This document shows, piece after piece, positions 25,725-35,046 of a DNA stretch of 64,000 nucleotides. This DNA comes from Vibrio sp. SCSIO 43135 (GTDB taxonomy: Bacteria > Pseudomonadota > Gammaproteobacteria > Enterobacterales > Vibrionaceae). Each line of letters opens with the position of its first letter. Position 1 is the first letter of the stretch. The notes below the pieces were generated by a model. That model saw only the letters and a program-made list of their open reading frames with translations, was not told the origin of the DNA and did no database searches. The stretch is taken from the NCBI RefSeq assembly GCF_023716665.1, contig NZ_CP071860.1:372001-436000 (forward strand), read 5' to 3'. A program made the position numbers and the translations under genes.

Positions 25725-27191
25725 ATGGAAAACTTTAAACATCTACCTGAGCCGTTTCGTATTCGCGTTGTTGAGCCAGTGAAACGCACGACAAGAGAGT
25801 ATCGTGAGCGTGCTATTTTGGACGCAGGCATGAATCCATTTTTATTGGACAGTGAAGATGTCTTTATCGACTTGCTGACCGACAGTGGTACTGGGTCAAT
25901 TACCCAAGATATGCAAGCGGCAATGCTTCGAGGAGATGAAGCGTATAGCGGTAGTCGCAGTTACCATGCGTTAAAAAATGCAGTTGAAGATATTTTTGGA
26001 TATTCGCTTACTATTCCGACTCACCAAGGCCGTGGTGCAGAACAAATCTATATTCCTGTATTGATTAAAAAGCGAGAAATGGAGAAGGGGTTAGACCGTT
26101 CGAAGATGGTTGCGCTATCCAATTACTTTTTCGACACCACTCAAGGCCATACTCAGGTGAACTGCTGCGTGGCGAAAAATGTATATACCGAAGAAGCGTT
26201 CGATACTGCAGTTAACGCAGATTTTAAAGGCAACTTCGATCTTGTGAAATTGGAGCAAGCGATACTCGATGCAGGCGCAGAGAACGTGCCGTATATCGTT
26301 AGCACCATCACCTGTAACTCCGCAGGGGGGCAACCTGTTTCGATTGCAAATCTTAAAGCGGTGTATCAGATCGCACAAAAATACGATATTCCAGTCATCA
26401 TGGATTCTGCTCGATACGCAGAGAACGCTTATTTCATTCAGCAACGTGAGCCGGGATACCAAGATTGGAGCATCGAGCAGATCACGAAGGAATCCTACAA
26501 ATACGCCGATGGTTTAGCGATGTCGGCTAAAAAGGACGCTATGGTTCAAATGGGTGGCTTATTGTGCTTCAAAGATGACGCGTTTATGGATGTCTACACT
26601 GAGTGTCGGACCTTGTGTGTAGTCCAGGAAGGGTTCCCAACCTATGGGGGTTTGGAAGGTGGTGCAATGGAGCGCCTTGCTGTAGGACTGTACGATGGGA
26701 TGAGGCAAGATTGGTTAGCCTATCGTATAGGTCAGGTGCAGTACTTAGTGGATGGCCTTGAAGCAATAGGTGTCGTTTGTCAGCAAGCAGGTGGCCATGC
26801 CGCGTTTGTCGATGCTGGTAAGATGCTTCCCCATATTCCGGCCGAGCAATTTCCAGCACACGCTCTCGCATGCGAACTGTACAAAGTGGCTGGTATTCGG
26901 GCAGTGGAAATAGGCTCATTGCTATTAGGCCGGGATCCTGCAACGGGTGAGCAACATGAATGCCCTGCAGAGCTACTGCGCCTAACCATACCACGAGCCA
27001 CTTACACCCAAACTCATATGGATTTCATCATTGAAGCGTTTGAGAAAGTGAAAGCGAATGCCGCTAATGTGAAAGGATTAGAGTTTACTTATGAGCCGCC
27101 TGTTTTACGCCATTTTACAGCGCAACTTAAAGAGGTTGAGGTTAGTGAGGTAAAACAGACATCCCCAAAGAAGCAACTCGTTGAAGTCTAG
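25725..27191 (+). CDS. tnaA: Tryptophanase
   Basis: This PLP enzyme splits tryptophan to indole, pyruvate and ammonia, the source of indole signalling. The 488-residue product covers the whole family from [11 protein letters not shown] to the C terminus, with Lys270 in S-A-K-K-D-A-M-V-Q as the PLP lysine, D-S-A-R-Y-A-E-N-A for cofactor contacts and [10 protein letters not shown] for substrate binding. It is about 17 residues longer than the E. coli enzyme, mostly in a lysine-rich C-terminal tail. No tnaB permease follows directly; a terminator does. Confidence 0.97.
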   Translation: MENFKHLPEPFRIRVVEPVKRTTREYRERAILDAGMNPFLLDSEDVFIDLLTDSGTGSITQDMQAAMLRGDEAYSGSRSYHALKNAVEDIFGYSLTIPTHQGRGAEQIYIPVLIKKREMEKGLDRSKMVALSNYFFDTTQGHTQVNCCVAKNVYTEEAFDTAVNADFKGNFDLVKLEQAILDAGAENVPYIVSTITCNSAGGQPVSIANLKAVYQIAQKYDIPVIMDSARYAENAYFIQQREPGYQDWSIEQITKESYKYADGLAMSAKKDAMVQMGGLLCFKDDAFMDVYTECRTLCVVQEGFPTYGGLEGGAMERLAVGLYDGMRQDWLAYRIGQVQYLVDGLEAIGVVCQQAGGHAAFVDAGKMLPHIPAEQFPAHALACELYKVAGIRAVEIGSLLLGRDPATGEQHECPAELLRLTIPRATYTQTHMDFIIEAFEKVKANAANVKGLEFTYEPPVLRHFTAQLKEVEVSEVKQTSPKKQLVEV

Positions 27192-27209
27192 GCTTTTCAG
27201 CTAAACATC

Positions 27210-27234
27210 AAGCGCGGCCTAGGTCGCGCTTTTT
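27210..27234 (+). terminator. Terminator of tnaA
   Basis: The stem AAGCGCGGC pairs with GTCGCGCTT (one G-U) around a very tight CTAG loop and is followed by T. It lies 18 bases after the tnaA stop. Confidence 0.85.
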
Positions 27235-27382
27235 ATTGCGAGTGATTTCTCCAATTTTTGTAAGTGAGTAGTTTGATAGAACTCTAATACATTAGCCAAA
27301 AGGCAAGTTTCAACACTCCTAATATTTTCTCCTCTGTCAGTCATATAGATTGGCGGTAAATGAATATAGGAGTGGGTAGAGA

Positions 27383-28237
27383 ATGAAAAGGAATTGGATG
27401 ACTAGCCAGCGATCGCAGCTTGCCTCAGTAGTGAAACGAAGCATTGTGTTGATGATTGTGTTTCTTACTGGTTGTGTCAATCAGGCGATGTTGGATGCTC
27501 AGCCGTTGCTAGTTGAGCAAAACACTAACCAACTACAGCCGCAGAAGCCGGAAGTGGCGGAGGTATACTATGTTGGCTTTGCAGCGGATTCGAGCTTGAA
27601 GGTATTCAGTAACGAAGTGAACCTTGCTAAAAGTTTGCTCGAACAGCAGTTTGGACTTAAAGGTCGAAGTGCAGTACTCCTCAACAACAGCAGTACGTCG
27701 GAAACGATTCCGATGGCGACTTCTGAGAACCTAAACAAGACACTATCAAATGTAGCGAACATTATGGATACCGATAACGATGTCCTATTTTTGTTTTTGA
27801 GCGGCCATGGCACTTTCGAAGGCAATCAATATGGGCTCTATACCTATTACGGTGCCAATCATAAAGGGTTAATTACACCGGAAGAATTAAAGCGGGAACT
27901 CGATACCGCAGGGTTCAAATGGCGCGTCGTGGTGGTTTCTGCTTGCTTCTCTGGTCGGTTTGCCAATGAGTTGAAAGGGCCGAATACTATGGTGATTACC
28001 GCAAGCGATCCCCATCAGCCGTCCTTTGGGTGCAGCTCTGCTGATCAATACACTTACTTTGGTGAAGCCTTTTTCAAGAATGGCCTGTCGAATAATTCTT
28101 CTTTAACAGAGGCATTTAACGATGCAATAGAAGAGATTGCAAAGAAAGAACGTGACAAAGGTTTCGAACATTCAAATCCAATGTTGGTGGCCGAGTCTCC
28201 AATCCGAAACAAACTCGCTTCTGTGAACTTGGAATAA
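27383..28237 (+). CDS. Lipoprotein with legumain/caspase-like (peptidase C13) domain
   Basis: The 284-residue protein has a long basic start, a hydrophobic stretch and a lipobox L-T-G-C with Cys31. The rest matches the C13 fold of clan CD peptidases: F-A-A-D at about 68, a core strand D-V-L-F-L-F-L-S-G-H-G with His142, and V-V-V-S-A-C-F-S-G-R-F with Cys188, forming the expected His-Cys dyad spaced by a helix. T-A-S-D-P-H-Q-P-S-F-G-C-S follows, as in bacterial members. It is probably anchored in the envelope. Substrate and role are unknown. The gene is a single unit between terminators. Confidence 0.85.
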   Translation: MKRNWMTSQRSQLASVVKRSIVLMIVFLTGCVNQAMLDAQPLLVEQNTNQLQPQKPEVAEVYYVGFAADSSLKVFSNEVNLAKSLLEQQFGLKGRSAVLLNNSSTSETIPMATSENLNKTLSNVANIMDTDNDVLFLFLSGHGTFEGNQYGLYTYYGANHKGLITPEELKRELDTAGFKWRVVVVSACFSGRFANELKGPNTMVITASDPHQPSFGCSSADQYTYFGEAFFKNGLSNNSSLTEAFNDAIEEIAKKERDKGFEHSNPMLVAESPIRNKLASVNLE

Positions 28238-28246
28238 TATCAAAGA

Positions 28247-28279
28247 AATAAGGGTGTAGTTTAACGCGACACCCTTATT
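28247..28279. terminator. Bidirectional terminator between the C13 lipoprotein and LysE genes
   Basis: An 11-bp perfect stem (AATAAGGGTGT/ACACCCTTATT) with an 11-base loop and A/T flanks lies between two convergent genes. Confidence 0.85.
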
Positions 28280-28293
28280 TTAGCTCTCCGTTG

Positions 28294-28893
28294 CTAGGCT
28301 GATTGGCTCACCATATACAAAGCCACAGCTGCAAGCATTCCACCTAACCCCCGGTTCACCCAGAGCATCCTTTTCTCTGTGCTGAGAAACTTCTTAAGGA
28401 CGGCGCCGAAATAAGCCCAAAGAAGCATTCCCAGTACACCAAAAAATACCATGACTGTAATAATAATAGACACTTGAATGACGTAGCTTTGGTCTGCGGT
28501 AATGAATTGAGAAAACACCGTAAGTGAAGCAACCCAACTTTTCGGATTGACGATTTGTACAATGACGCCAGGAATAAAACCTGCTTTTTGTACATCGGCA
28601 TCGGTTTGAATATCTGATGTCGCTATCATCCATGCGAGATACAACAGGTAGGCCGCGCCAACGGCTTTTAGAATGGTGTAAAGCTCAGGGTAGACAGTGA
28701 ATAGGCTGACTAAGCCGATGCTACTCCCTGCAAGTACGATGGTTGCGCCAAGCGCATTACCCAATACAAACGGTAGCGTCGCCCCAAAACCGTATCTGCT
28801 TGATATTCCAAGTAATGCAATATTGCCCGCGCCTGGGGTCAATGAAATCGATATGGAAAACAGTAAGAATGCCGTCATTAACTGAGCGCTCAT
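28294..28893 (-). CDS. LysE family amino acid exporter
   Basis: The 199-residue membrane protein shows the LysE pattern: S-L-T-P-G-A-G-N-I-A-L-L near the start (P-G-P becomes P-G-A), F-G-A-T-L-P-F-V-L-G-N-A-L-G, A-Y-L-L-Y-L-A-W and I-V-N-P-K-S-W-V. Six helices are likely. The divergent neighbour is an Lrp/AsnC-type regulator, a pairing common for amino acid exporters, which suggests amino acid-responsive expression. Substrate unknown. Confidence 0.92.
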   Translation of the reverse strand: MSAQLMTAFLLFSISISLTPGAGNIALLGISSRYGFGATLPFVLGNALGATIVLAGSSIGLVSLFTVYPELYTILKAVGAAYLLYLAWMIATSDIQTDADVQKAGFIPGVIVQIVNPKSWVASLTVFSQFITADQSYVIQVSIIITVMVFFGVLGMLLWAYFGAVLKKFLSTEKRMLWVNRGLGGMLAAVALYMVSQSA

Positions 28894-29010
28894 TTACTTA
28901 CTCCTAGTTGTGTGAAATTGATAGGTTCAGTCTATACAAATCGCTAGGAATAAAATTGCTATATCAGCTACAATTTCCTTCATATAGGGAAGACTATTTC
29001 AAAATTGGCC

Positions 29011-29493
29011 ATGAAAAAGAAAGAATCCATTCAATTCTCGTTAGATGATACCGACCTCGCTATTTTAGAGCTTATTCAGAAAGAAGGCAGAATGAGCAAC
29101 AGTAAGCTCGCAGAACGATTGCATTTAAGCGAGACACCTTGTTGGAGGCGCTGGAAACGGCTTGAAGAAGAAGGATTTATTGATGGCTACAGTGCCACTT
29201 TGAATCGAAAAAGAATGGGTTATCAAGTGGTTGGGTTTACCTTTGTGACTTTGGGAAGTCATGAGGTAGAGAACACGGAGCCTTTTGAAGAGTTTGCGCA
29301 AAACCATGCTTGGGTACAGATGTGCCACTGTATTGCGGGTAGCGCGGACTACATTGTGCAGATAGTCGCGAAAGATTTGGATGACTACTTTGAACACATC
29401 AGTGCAATGCGACGAGTTAAAGGGGTGAGCTCTATTCAATCTAACGTCTCAGTAAAAGAAGTGAAAACTCACCTACAGCTTCCATTAGGCTAA
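29011..29493 (+). CDS. Lrp/AsnC family transcriptional regulator
   Basis: The 160-residue regulator has an N-terminal winged helix (D-L-A-I-L-E-L-I-Q-K-E-G-R-M-S-N-S-K-L-A, then L-S-E-T-P-C-W-R-R-W-K-R-L-E) and a C-terminal RAM ligand domain (V-V-G-F-T-F-V-T-L, C-H-C-I-A-G-S-A-D-Y, I-Q-S-N-V-S-V-K). It probably controls the divergent LysE exporter in response to an amino acid. An in-frame TTG two codons earlier (29005) is an alternative start; neither has a clear ribosome site. Confidence 0.94.
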   Translation: MKKKESIQFSLDDTDLAILELIQKEGRMSNSKLAERLHLSETPCWRRWKRLEEEGFIDGYSATLNRKRMGYQVVGFTFVTLGSHEVENTEPFEEFAQNHAWVQMCHCIAGSADYIVQIVAKDLDDYFEHISAMRRVKGVSSIQSNVSVKEVKTHLQLPLG

Positions 29494-29498
29494 ATTAA

Positions 29499-29524
29499 AA
29501 AAGGCTCTCGAATGAGAGCCTTTT
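29499..29524. terminator. Terminator between the Lrp-type regulator and volA genes
   Basis: A perfect 11-bp stem (AAAAGGCTCTC/GAGAGCCTTTT) with a GAAT loop lies between two convergent genes and has A and T tracts on both sides. Confidence 0.92.
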
Positions 29525-29529
29525 GCTTG

Positions 29530-31890
29530 CTATTCCAAGACGCTGCTGGAGTTATCAATAGCATCGAGGCTGTTATCACCTAAGAAGTCGATGACCTCAG
29601 TCATTATCTCACTGTGCAGTGGCGCGTCCGCCAACCCTGAATCTTGCGGGAAGATAAAGGTACTGTGTTGCCCTACATCAGAGAAGCGTACAAAACCTTG
29701 TGCGCCAGGCGCCGTGGTGTCGCTTGAGTCGACAGTCGCTAGCGATAGTTTAGTCGCTAAAGGTATTGTACCTGCAAACGTGTTCGTAACACTGTTTGGT
29801 ACTGTGTCGTCATCTTTCACCTGCAACAAGTACGTCGGTAAGCTAGCGCTTAAATGACTTGCATTGGTATATGGGTCAATGGTGTCGAGCAGCGTTTGTG
29901 TCGCATAGGCGAATTGGTTTATTGCTGAATCAACTTCGCTTTGCTGGGATGAGCTCGCATTATCTTCAAACTCTACATAGCAAGCTGAGTCACTTAATGA
30001 ACTGCAATTTTCGCTGACGAAAGTTTGGTATGCAGCGCTCGAAGAAGCGGCGACACTGTGTTTGATGAGTGGTCCGTAAGAATCTGAATTCAGCAATAGG
30101 TTCGAAATTTGTCCACCTGTGTTTGCAGCAGCGAACGAAGAAAACGCATACATAGCATCGCCAGTAGCATTGTTAATGGTTCGGTTAGTCGCGGCTACAG
30201 CTGGAAGACCCGTTACCCCACCTAATGAATGGCCTAAAAAGCGTGGCGCTGACGTGACCATATCAACAGATGAAAGTACGCTTGACGCTAACAAACCTGC
30301 CGCTTGTGAGTAACTTAAAGAAGCACGTAGCCCCATGATATCTAGTGCACTTTGTCTAACGTTATCACGAGCAACTGCCAAATTATTCAGGTTCAAGTAT
30401 GCAGTGATATCACTGTTGGCTGAGCGATCAGAATCTAAGCTACGTGAGCCGTGTAGCGGTTGGTCTATCGCGATCACCGCATAGCCTGCAGCCGCAAGGT
30501 TCGCTGCGAAGAAGTAGGTATTCTCTTTAACCGAAGTAATCCCGTGTTGGTAAATCACTACAGGCCAGTTAGCGGCTGTGTTACTAGGTGTGAACAAAAT
30601 GAAATCAACAGATTGTAACGATTTGATCTTTGGTACTGGGTTATAGCGAGTGATGTAGCGGTTGCTATCTAGTGCCGAACCATCAGATTTCGTTAAGTCT
30701 ACGCCAATGAGTTTTAACTGTTCGCTCGCGTCAGTTGCCAAAATGGAAGAGTCGATTCCAGCATCGACCAGTTGAGCGCTAATTGTGGCTTGTTCTGTCG
30801 AATCGCTAAGCGCTTCTGAGATAAGGGCCAAGCTTGGCATAGCCGATTCGAAAGGTTGGCTATTCCAGTCATCGCCAGTTTCTAGGTAGTATGGCAGCTG
30901 AACTACACCTTTACTCACGTAAACGCCAGAAGCGCCAAACTGAGAAATAAGGGCCGTTTTTATCGAGCCATCATTATCAAAGTAGGTAGTGAAGTTAGTA
31001 TCGGTATTCAAGGCATCAGTGTAAGTGTCTGTGCTGCTAAAGCTCATGGTATAGGCTGCGCTTAAATTAACGTTATTTGGGTTAGCGCTGTCTTTCCACA
31101 CGGTTGAAATATCTGTAGCAGCTAACCCTGTTGCTGTTGCGCCTTTAACCGAGTATAGCGTGTCGCCCACAGATTGAGTGCTGAACCAAGTTGAGTAAAC
31201 AATAGTTGTGCTATCTACGCCTGTGGCCTGAAATAACGCCTCGATACCTTGAGTGACTTGTTGAGCGGTTGCAAGGCTTCCGGTTGTGTATGTTTTAGCT
31301 GATGATTTTAAAGCAGCGTAACTGCCTGAAGTGCCCACCGGATCCCCATTCTCATCGGTAATTTCGCTTGTAAGCGCCAAAATGTACTCAGAGCTAGGAT
31401 TAAGGTCGCTGTGTAGAACAATCGTCAAAGAATCAGTTTCTGAGCTGGAATAAACGGTAAAGTCTGTTGTGTTCGATAATATAGTCGAAGGGGTAGGTGA
31501 GCCCGTCATACTGTCGCTCAGTTCGACCAGATACACACCATTCGCAATGACGCCATCAGCGAGCCCCGTACCTTCAAATGCCATAGTGATAGGCATTGAG
31601 GTTGACCAGCCATCCATTGTCCCCATTGCTGCGATAGGGTTAGTCAGTGCATCGTCACCACCGGTTGGTAGTTCCAGTGTTGCGTCACTGGTGTTCATTA
31701 ACGCAAATGATGGAAGCGGTACGTTGGCATTGGTGCCCTGCAATGTGAAATCAATCGATGTACTGCGTGAAAGTGCATCTTGAATATAGGATTCGTACTG
31801 CGGCTCGTTGGTTGTACTTGAGGTATCGTCACCACAGCCTGCAAGCAATATCGCGCTAGACAGCAACGAAAGTGTAAGTCCTTTTTTCAT
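29530..31890 (-). CDS. volA: VolA/Pla-1 family surface lysophospholipase lipoprotein
   Basis: VolA cleaves lysophosphatidylcholine at the Vibrio cell surface so that the fatty acid can enter through FadL. The 786-residue protein has a lipobox L-L-A-G-C (Cys19), a long beta-rich N-terminal half and a C-terminal alpha/beta hydrolase domain. The nucleophile elbow is R-F-L-G-H-S-L-G-G (Ser near residue 553), with P-V-V-I-Y-Q-H-G-I-T-S upstream as the oxyanion region and a late F-S-D-V-G-Q-H-S-T-F segment that can supply the histidine. fadL lies 13 bp upstream on the same strand, the known volA-fadL pairing (fadL first). Confidence 0.9.
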   Translation of the reverse strand: MKKGLTLSLLSSAILLAGCGDDTSSTTNEPQYESYIQDALSRSTSIDFTLQGTNANVPLPSFALMNTSDATLELPTGGDDALTNPIAAMGTMDGWSTSMPITMAFEGTGLADGVIANGVYLVELSDSMTGSPTPSTILSNTTDFTVYSSSETDSLTIVLHSDLNPSSEYILALTSEITDENGDPVGTSGSYAALKSSAKTYTTGSLATAQQVTQGIEALFQATGVDSTTIVYSTWFSTQSVGDTLYSVKGATATGLAATDISTVWKDSANPNNVNLSAAYTMSFSSTDTYTDALNTDTNFTTYFDNDGSIKTALISQFGASGVYVSKGVVQLPYYLETGDDWNSQPFESAMPSLALISEALSDSTEQATISAQLVDAGIDSSILATDASEQLKLIGVDLTKSDGSALDSNRYITRYNPVPKIKSLQSVDFILFTPSNTAANWPVVIYQHGITSVKENTYFFAANLAAAGYAVIAIDQPLHGSRSLDSDRSANSDITAYLNLNNLAVARDNVRQSALDIMGLRASLSYSQAAGLLASSVLSSVDMVTSAPRFLGHSLGGVTGLPAVAATNRTINNATGDAMYAFSSFAAANTGGQISNLLLNSDSYGPLIKHSVAASSSAAYQTFVSENCSSLSDSACYVEFEDNASSSQQSEVDSAINQFAYATQTLLDTIDPYTNASHLSASLPTYLLQVKDDDTVPNSVTNTFAGTIPLATKLSLATVDSSDTTAPGAQGFVRFSDVGQHSTFIFPQDSGLADAPLHSEIMTEVIDFLGDNSLDAIDNSSSVLE

Positions 31891-31903
31891 GGTAATCCTG
31901 CCT

Positions 31904-33145
31904 TTAGAAGCTGTAGTTCATTTGAATAGAGCTGATGTAAGCACTGCCTTCAGAATCAAATTCTAAAGTTTCATCGAGTGCATTGGTCTCGGTGAATGAG
32001 CCATCTTTACTCGCGACGTATGCAAAGCCTGCATCGAAAGAAAGGTCGTCACTGTAGATATAAGTGACACCCGCGGAATACCAAGTACGGTCGCTGTCAG
32101 GAATACTCAAAGTAGCTTCGCCGGCTTGTTCGTCGAAGGCAAAACCAATACGGCCTATCCAGCTTGGAGAGAATTGGTAGGTACCACCGATAGACCAACG
32201 GCCGTTGTCTTCATAGTGCTCTTCTTTGTAGAAACATTGGTTCGCTGTGCCGTCGTTACAGTCCGGAGAGGTTGCTTTAAGCTCAGTAAACGTACTCCAG
32301 TCGGTGCGTTGGTAGCTGTAGTGTAGAGAGAACTCTTCGGTTAGTTGGTGGAAGCCTGAGATTTCCCAAATTGCAGGTAGGGCGATTTCTAGGCGACCTG
32401 TGACCGTAGGGCTAGTGGCAATACCGCTATCGTAACTGGTAAATTCACCATCATCGAAGTCTAGGTCGACCTGAGAGCGGTAACCGAACCCAAAGCGGTG
32501 ATCTTTATTGATTTCATACGTTGCACCGACATTCCAACCAAAACCAAAGGTATCACCTTCTAGGCCAATGAGGTTATCTGAAGGTTCGGCACTAAAGGCT
32601 GGGGCAAGGGCACCTTTGTGACGGGTTAGCTCTGCATGTGCGTAGACTAAGTTTAAGCCTCCGCCAATACTGAAGTATTCATTGATTCGATACGCAACCG
32701 CTGGGTTTAAATTAACTGAAATCAGGGCTGTATCCCCAGCCATGTCACCCGCTTGGATATCGTTAGGGTAGTCGGTTGCTACACCATAGGTGGTGAACAT
32801 ACCAATACCCCAAGACCACTTGTCGTTAATTGGGCTGACATAGTATGCGGCAGGTACGATTTGCATTGGTGCAACATCTTTGGATGATTCACCATTAGTC
32901 TTATCCCAGATATTCACTTCTGGGTCGACAACAGAAATTGCTCCAGAAAATTGCGCACGTTCAAACAGTGTCATCGCAGAGGGGTTGCGCGCAAGAACGG
33001 AAGCATTGTCAGCGACAACAGCTTCACCTGAAAAAGCACGGCCTAGTCCTGAGGCCGAGTGCTCTGCAACCTGAAACCCAGCAGCATTTGCATGGGCTGC
33101 GACAAGCGACGCAAGGGAGAGCATAGAGTATTGCTTTATTTTCAT
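31904..33145 (-). CDS. fadL: FadL-type outer membrane long-chain fatty acid transporter
   Basis: This monomeric beta-barrel takes up long-chain fatty acids. The ATG at 33145 has GGAG nine bases upstream and opens a signal peptide ending A-H-A-N-A; the mature protein starts A-G-F-Q-V-A-E-H-S-A-S-G-L-G-R-A-F-S-G-E-A, the FadL hatch region, with the nearby R-N-P-S-A-M motif. The 413 residues end in a barrel strand with terminal phenylalanine (M-N-Y-S-F). A longer reading from a TTG at 33160 is not favoured. It precedes volA with a 13-bp gap in an evident operon. Confidence 0.94.
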   Translation of the reverse strand: MKIKQYSMLSLASLVAAHANAAGFQVAEHSASGLGRAFSGEAVVADNASVLARNPSAMTLFERAQFSGAISVVDPEVNIWDKTNGESSKDVAPMQIVPAAYYVSPINDKWSWGIGMFTTYGVATDYPNDIQAGDMAGDTALISVNLNPAVAYRINEYFSIGGGLNLVYAHAELTRHKGALAPAFSAEPSDNLIGLEGDTFGFGWNVGATYEINKDHRFGFGYRSQVDLDFDDGEFTSYDSGIATSPTVTGRLEIALPAIWEISGFHQLTEEFSLHYSYQRTDWSTFTELKATSPDCNDGTANQCFYKEEHYEDNGRWSIGGTYQFSPSWIGRIGFAFDEQAGEATLSIPDSDRTWYSAGVTYIYSDDLSFDAGFAYVASKDGSFTETNALDETLEFDSEGSAYISSIQMNYSF

Positions 33146-33480
33146 TATTAGGATCTCCAAGAACCATATTTGATTGCGTAATCAACTTGATGTTATTTAT
33201 TTGTTAAATAAATGTCAAAGTAAACTGTGTGTTTTAACATGTTTAAATCAGGTGTTTGAATCTATAAGGTTATTAATATCAACGTCTTATGATGTTATTT
33301 TTGACAGGTTAGAGGTGTGACCTGTGTATTTATGGTGGAAAATGGAGTAAGTGGGAATAAAAGCCGCATAACTACTCATTAGATTAATAAATATTCAATT
33401 TATCAGAGGAATAGGTTAGCCAAGTTCCAGTATGGGTAAAGTGAGCCAAACCCCACGCGTGCATAGGGGTTTGGAGTGGA
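33146..33480. promoter_or_regulatory. Promoter region of fadL-volA and 3' flank of the di-iron protein gene
   Basis: This 335-bp gap lies upstream of fadL. It is AT-rich (TTATTTGTTAAATAAATG near 33193) and should contain the fadL promoter. I found no convincing FadR site or terminator. Confidence 0.35.
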
Positions 33481-34215
33481 TTATTTCACTGCGATCCCGA
33501 CATCTAAGGTGTCGAGCCAGTCGAGGAAACGGCGGATATCATCACCTTTGAATATTCCTCCGTGTTGTGGGCACATCATATCGATATCAAGACGACTCAC
33601 CCGCTCGATCCAGTCGTGTTTTGCTTTGTTAGATGGCATCCATCGCCTATGGAAGTATTCCATTTTAGGGATGTGTTGATTGAAATCTCGGACAAAAAAC
33701 GGCGCATCTTGTGTGTCCATAGCCGCGCCGATGTCTCCAGACATCAGTACTTTTGCCTCAGGATCGTAAACAGAAAAGTTGCCTGATGAATGCATGTAAT
33801 GGGCTGGAATGAATTGTATTTCGAGGCCAGATAATAGGATTTTTCCGCCTTCGTCTTTGATCGGAGAGAACTGAATAGACTCCATACCAAAATGTCGTAT
33901 GAAAGATTCCCACAGCCAAGGCGAGTGTAGAGTGCTCGAAGGTAAAGCTTTGTCCCATAATCCGAGTGAAGAGATGATGTCGGGGTCCTGATGCGAAGCG
34001 AATAGATGAGTAATGTGCTCAATAGGGACTTCTTTGACCACACAGCCAAGCATTGCAGAGAATAACTCAATGCCACCAGGATCCAGCAGCATCGCTTGGT
34101 CGCGGTTAACGATCATATATTGATTGGTGTCGATAATCTTTTCAGGTTTTTCTGGATCGCGTGCAAACATCACCCAGCGGTGTGCACCGTGTTCAAATAG
34201 TACTTTTGATTGCAT
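33481..34215 (-). CDS. Oxygen-binding di-iron protein-like (ODP/flavodiiron metallo-beta-lactamase fold)
   Basis: The 244-residue protein has the metallo-beta-lactamase fold in its di-iron version: A-S-H-Q-D-P-D with His75, Asp77 and Asp79 in place of H-x-E-x-D, His142 in A-H-Y-M-H-S-S-G-N, bridging Asp161 in M-S-G-D-I-G-A and His218 in C-P-Q-H-G-G. This is the ligand set of flavodiiron proteins and of stand-alone ODP oxygen sensors, with no flavodoxin domain attached. The start lies 23 bases inside the end of the upstream gene, so translation is coupled to a chemoreceptor-like protein. An O2-sensing role is inferred from family and neighbour. Confidence 0.8.
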   Translation of the reverse strand: MQSKVLFEHGAHRWVMFARDPEKPEKIIDTNQYMIVNRDQAMLLDPGGIELFSAMLGCVVKEVPIEHITHLFASHQDPDIISSLGLWDKALPSSTLHSPWLWESFIRHFGMESIQFSPIKDEGGKILLSGLEIQFIPAHYMHSSGNFSVYDPEAKVLMSGDIGAAMDTQDAPFFVRDFNQHIPKMEYFHRRWMPSNKAKHDWIERVSRLDIDMMCPQHGGIFKGDDIRRFLDWLDTLDVGIAVK

Positions 34216-34822
34216 AGTTCACCTTGGCAAAAATGGAAAACAGTTTAAGGGATTGGAGTACGTGGGCTTGGATGGTCTCGGCCAGTTGAGTCACGCTGTC
34301 TGCAATTGTGTTGAGTTGAGCCTGATACTTTTCATCTGCTTGAGAAGCTTCGACACTTAACATGGTTGAGATGATTTGCGCGATCCTCAGTTCGTCGTAA
34401 AGGGTTTTGAGTCCTTCATGCAGCCCTTTAGCTTCATGAGAAAAACGTTGGCTGATATCTCGATATTCTTTGAGGTTATTCGCTCTCGCTTCATTGAGTG
34501 AATCAAGGTGATTAGCACCTTTTGCACGTTGGTATACGTGCTCGAATCGCTCGACAGCAGTGCCTGAACGAGTACCAGCGGTTGCAATTTTACTGAGTTG
34601 TTGCGCTTGAATGTTAATCCGGTTTGAGGCTTCTAGTGTTACGCGAACTAGGTCGTCTATGGAGTCAGTGATTGGCCTAAATCCGGCGGCGCTTTCCCCT
34701 GCGCGAAGCGCCAATGCTCTCGCATTACTGGCAACCAGCAACAGTCTTTTAGCGACTTCCATGCCGCGATTTAGCTCGGCTGCGACTTCCGCAGCAATAA
34801 CAAATACGGGTTTGTTTGACAT
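34193..34822 (-). CDS. Chemoreceptor-related helical protein, reduced
   Basis: The 209 residues are predicted all-helical, with no membrane segment. The N-terminal part A-S-N-A-R-A-L-A-L-R-A-G-E-S-A-A-G-F-R (about 31-49) then I-T-D-S-I-D-D-L lines up with the tip of methyl-accepting chemotaxis proteins (N-A-A-I-E-A-A-R-A-G-E, G-x-G-F, V-A-D-E-V-x-x-L). Only about 30 residues precede the tip, so a normal receptor hairpin arm is missing, and the rest is coiled-coil-like. It is the first gene of a pair with the di-iron protein (23-nt overlap), which may be its sensory partner. The MCP relation is my reading of the motif and should be tested. Confidence 0.6.
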   Translation of the reverse strand: MSNKPVFVIAAEVAAELNRGMEVAKRLLLVASNARALALRAGESAAGFRPITDSIDDLVRVTLEASNRINIQAQQLSKIATAGTRSGTAVERFEHVYQRAKGANHLDSLNEARANNLKEYRDISQRFSHEAKGLHEGLKTLYDELRIAQIISTMLSVEASQADEKYQAQLNTIADSVTQLAETIQAHVLQSLKLFSIFAKVNYAIKSTI

Positions 34823-35046
34823 GTCCTAGCCCTACATTTGCCGAATCAGTTCGACTTATCATATTGGTAACTATAGACAATATTGAATAAACCACACGCT
34901 TAGTGTGGAAAGATATTAAGCCCAACAACGGCTATTCAATGGAGAGGTAACAGTAGGGAGTGCGATTGCACTCCCTCGGCTGACTGTACGAATGAGTTAT
35001 GTACTCAAGCCAGAGTTAAACTAGGTAACTCGTTGGTCAACACGCT

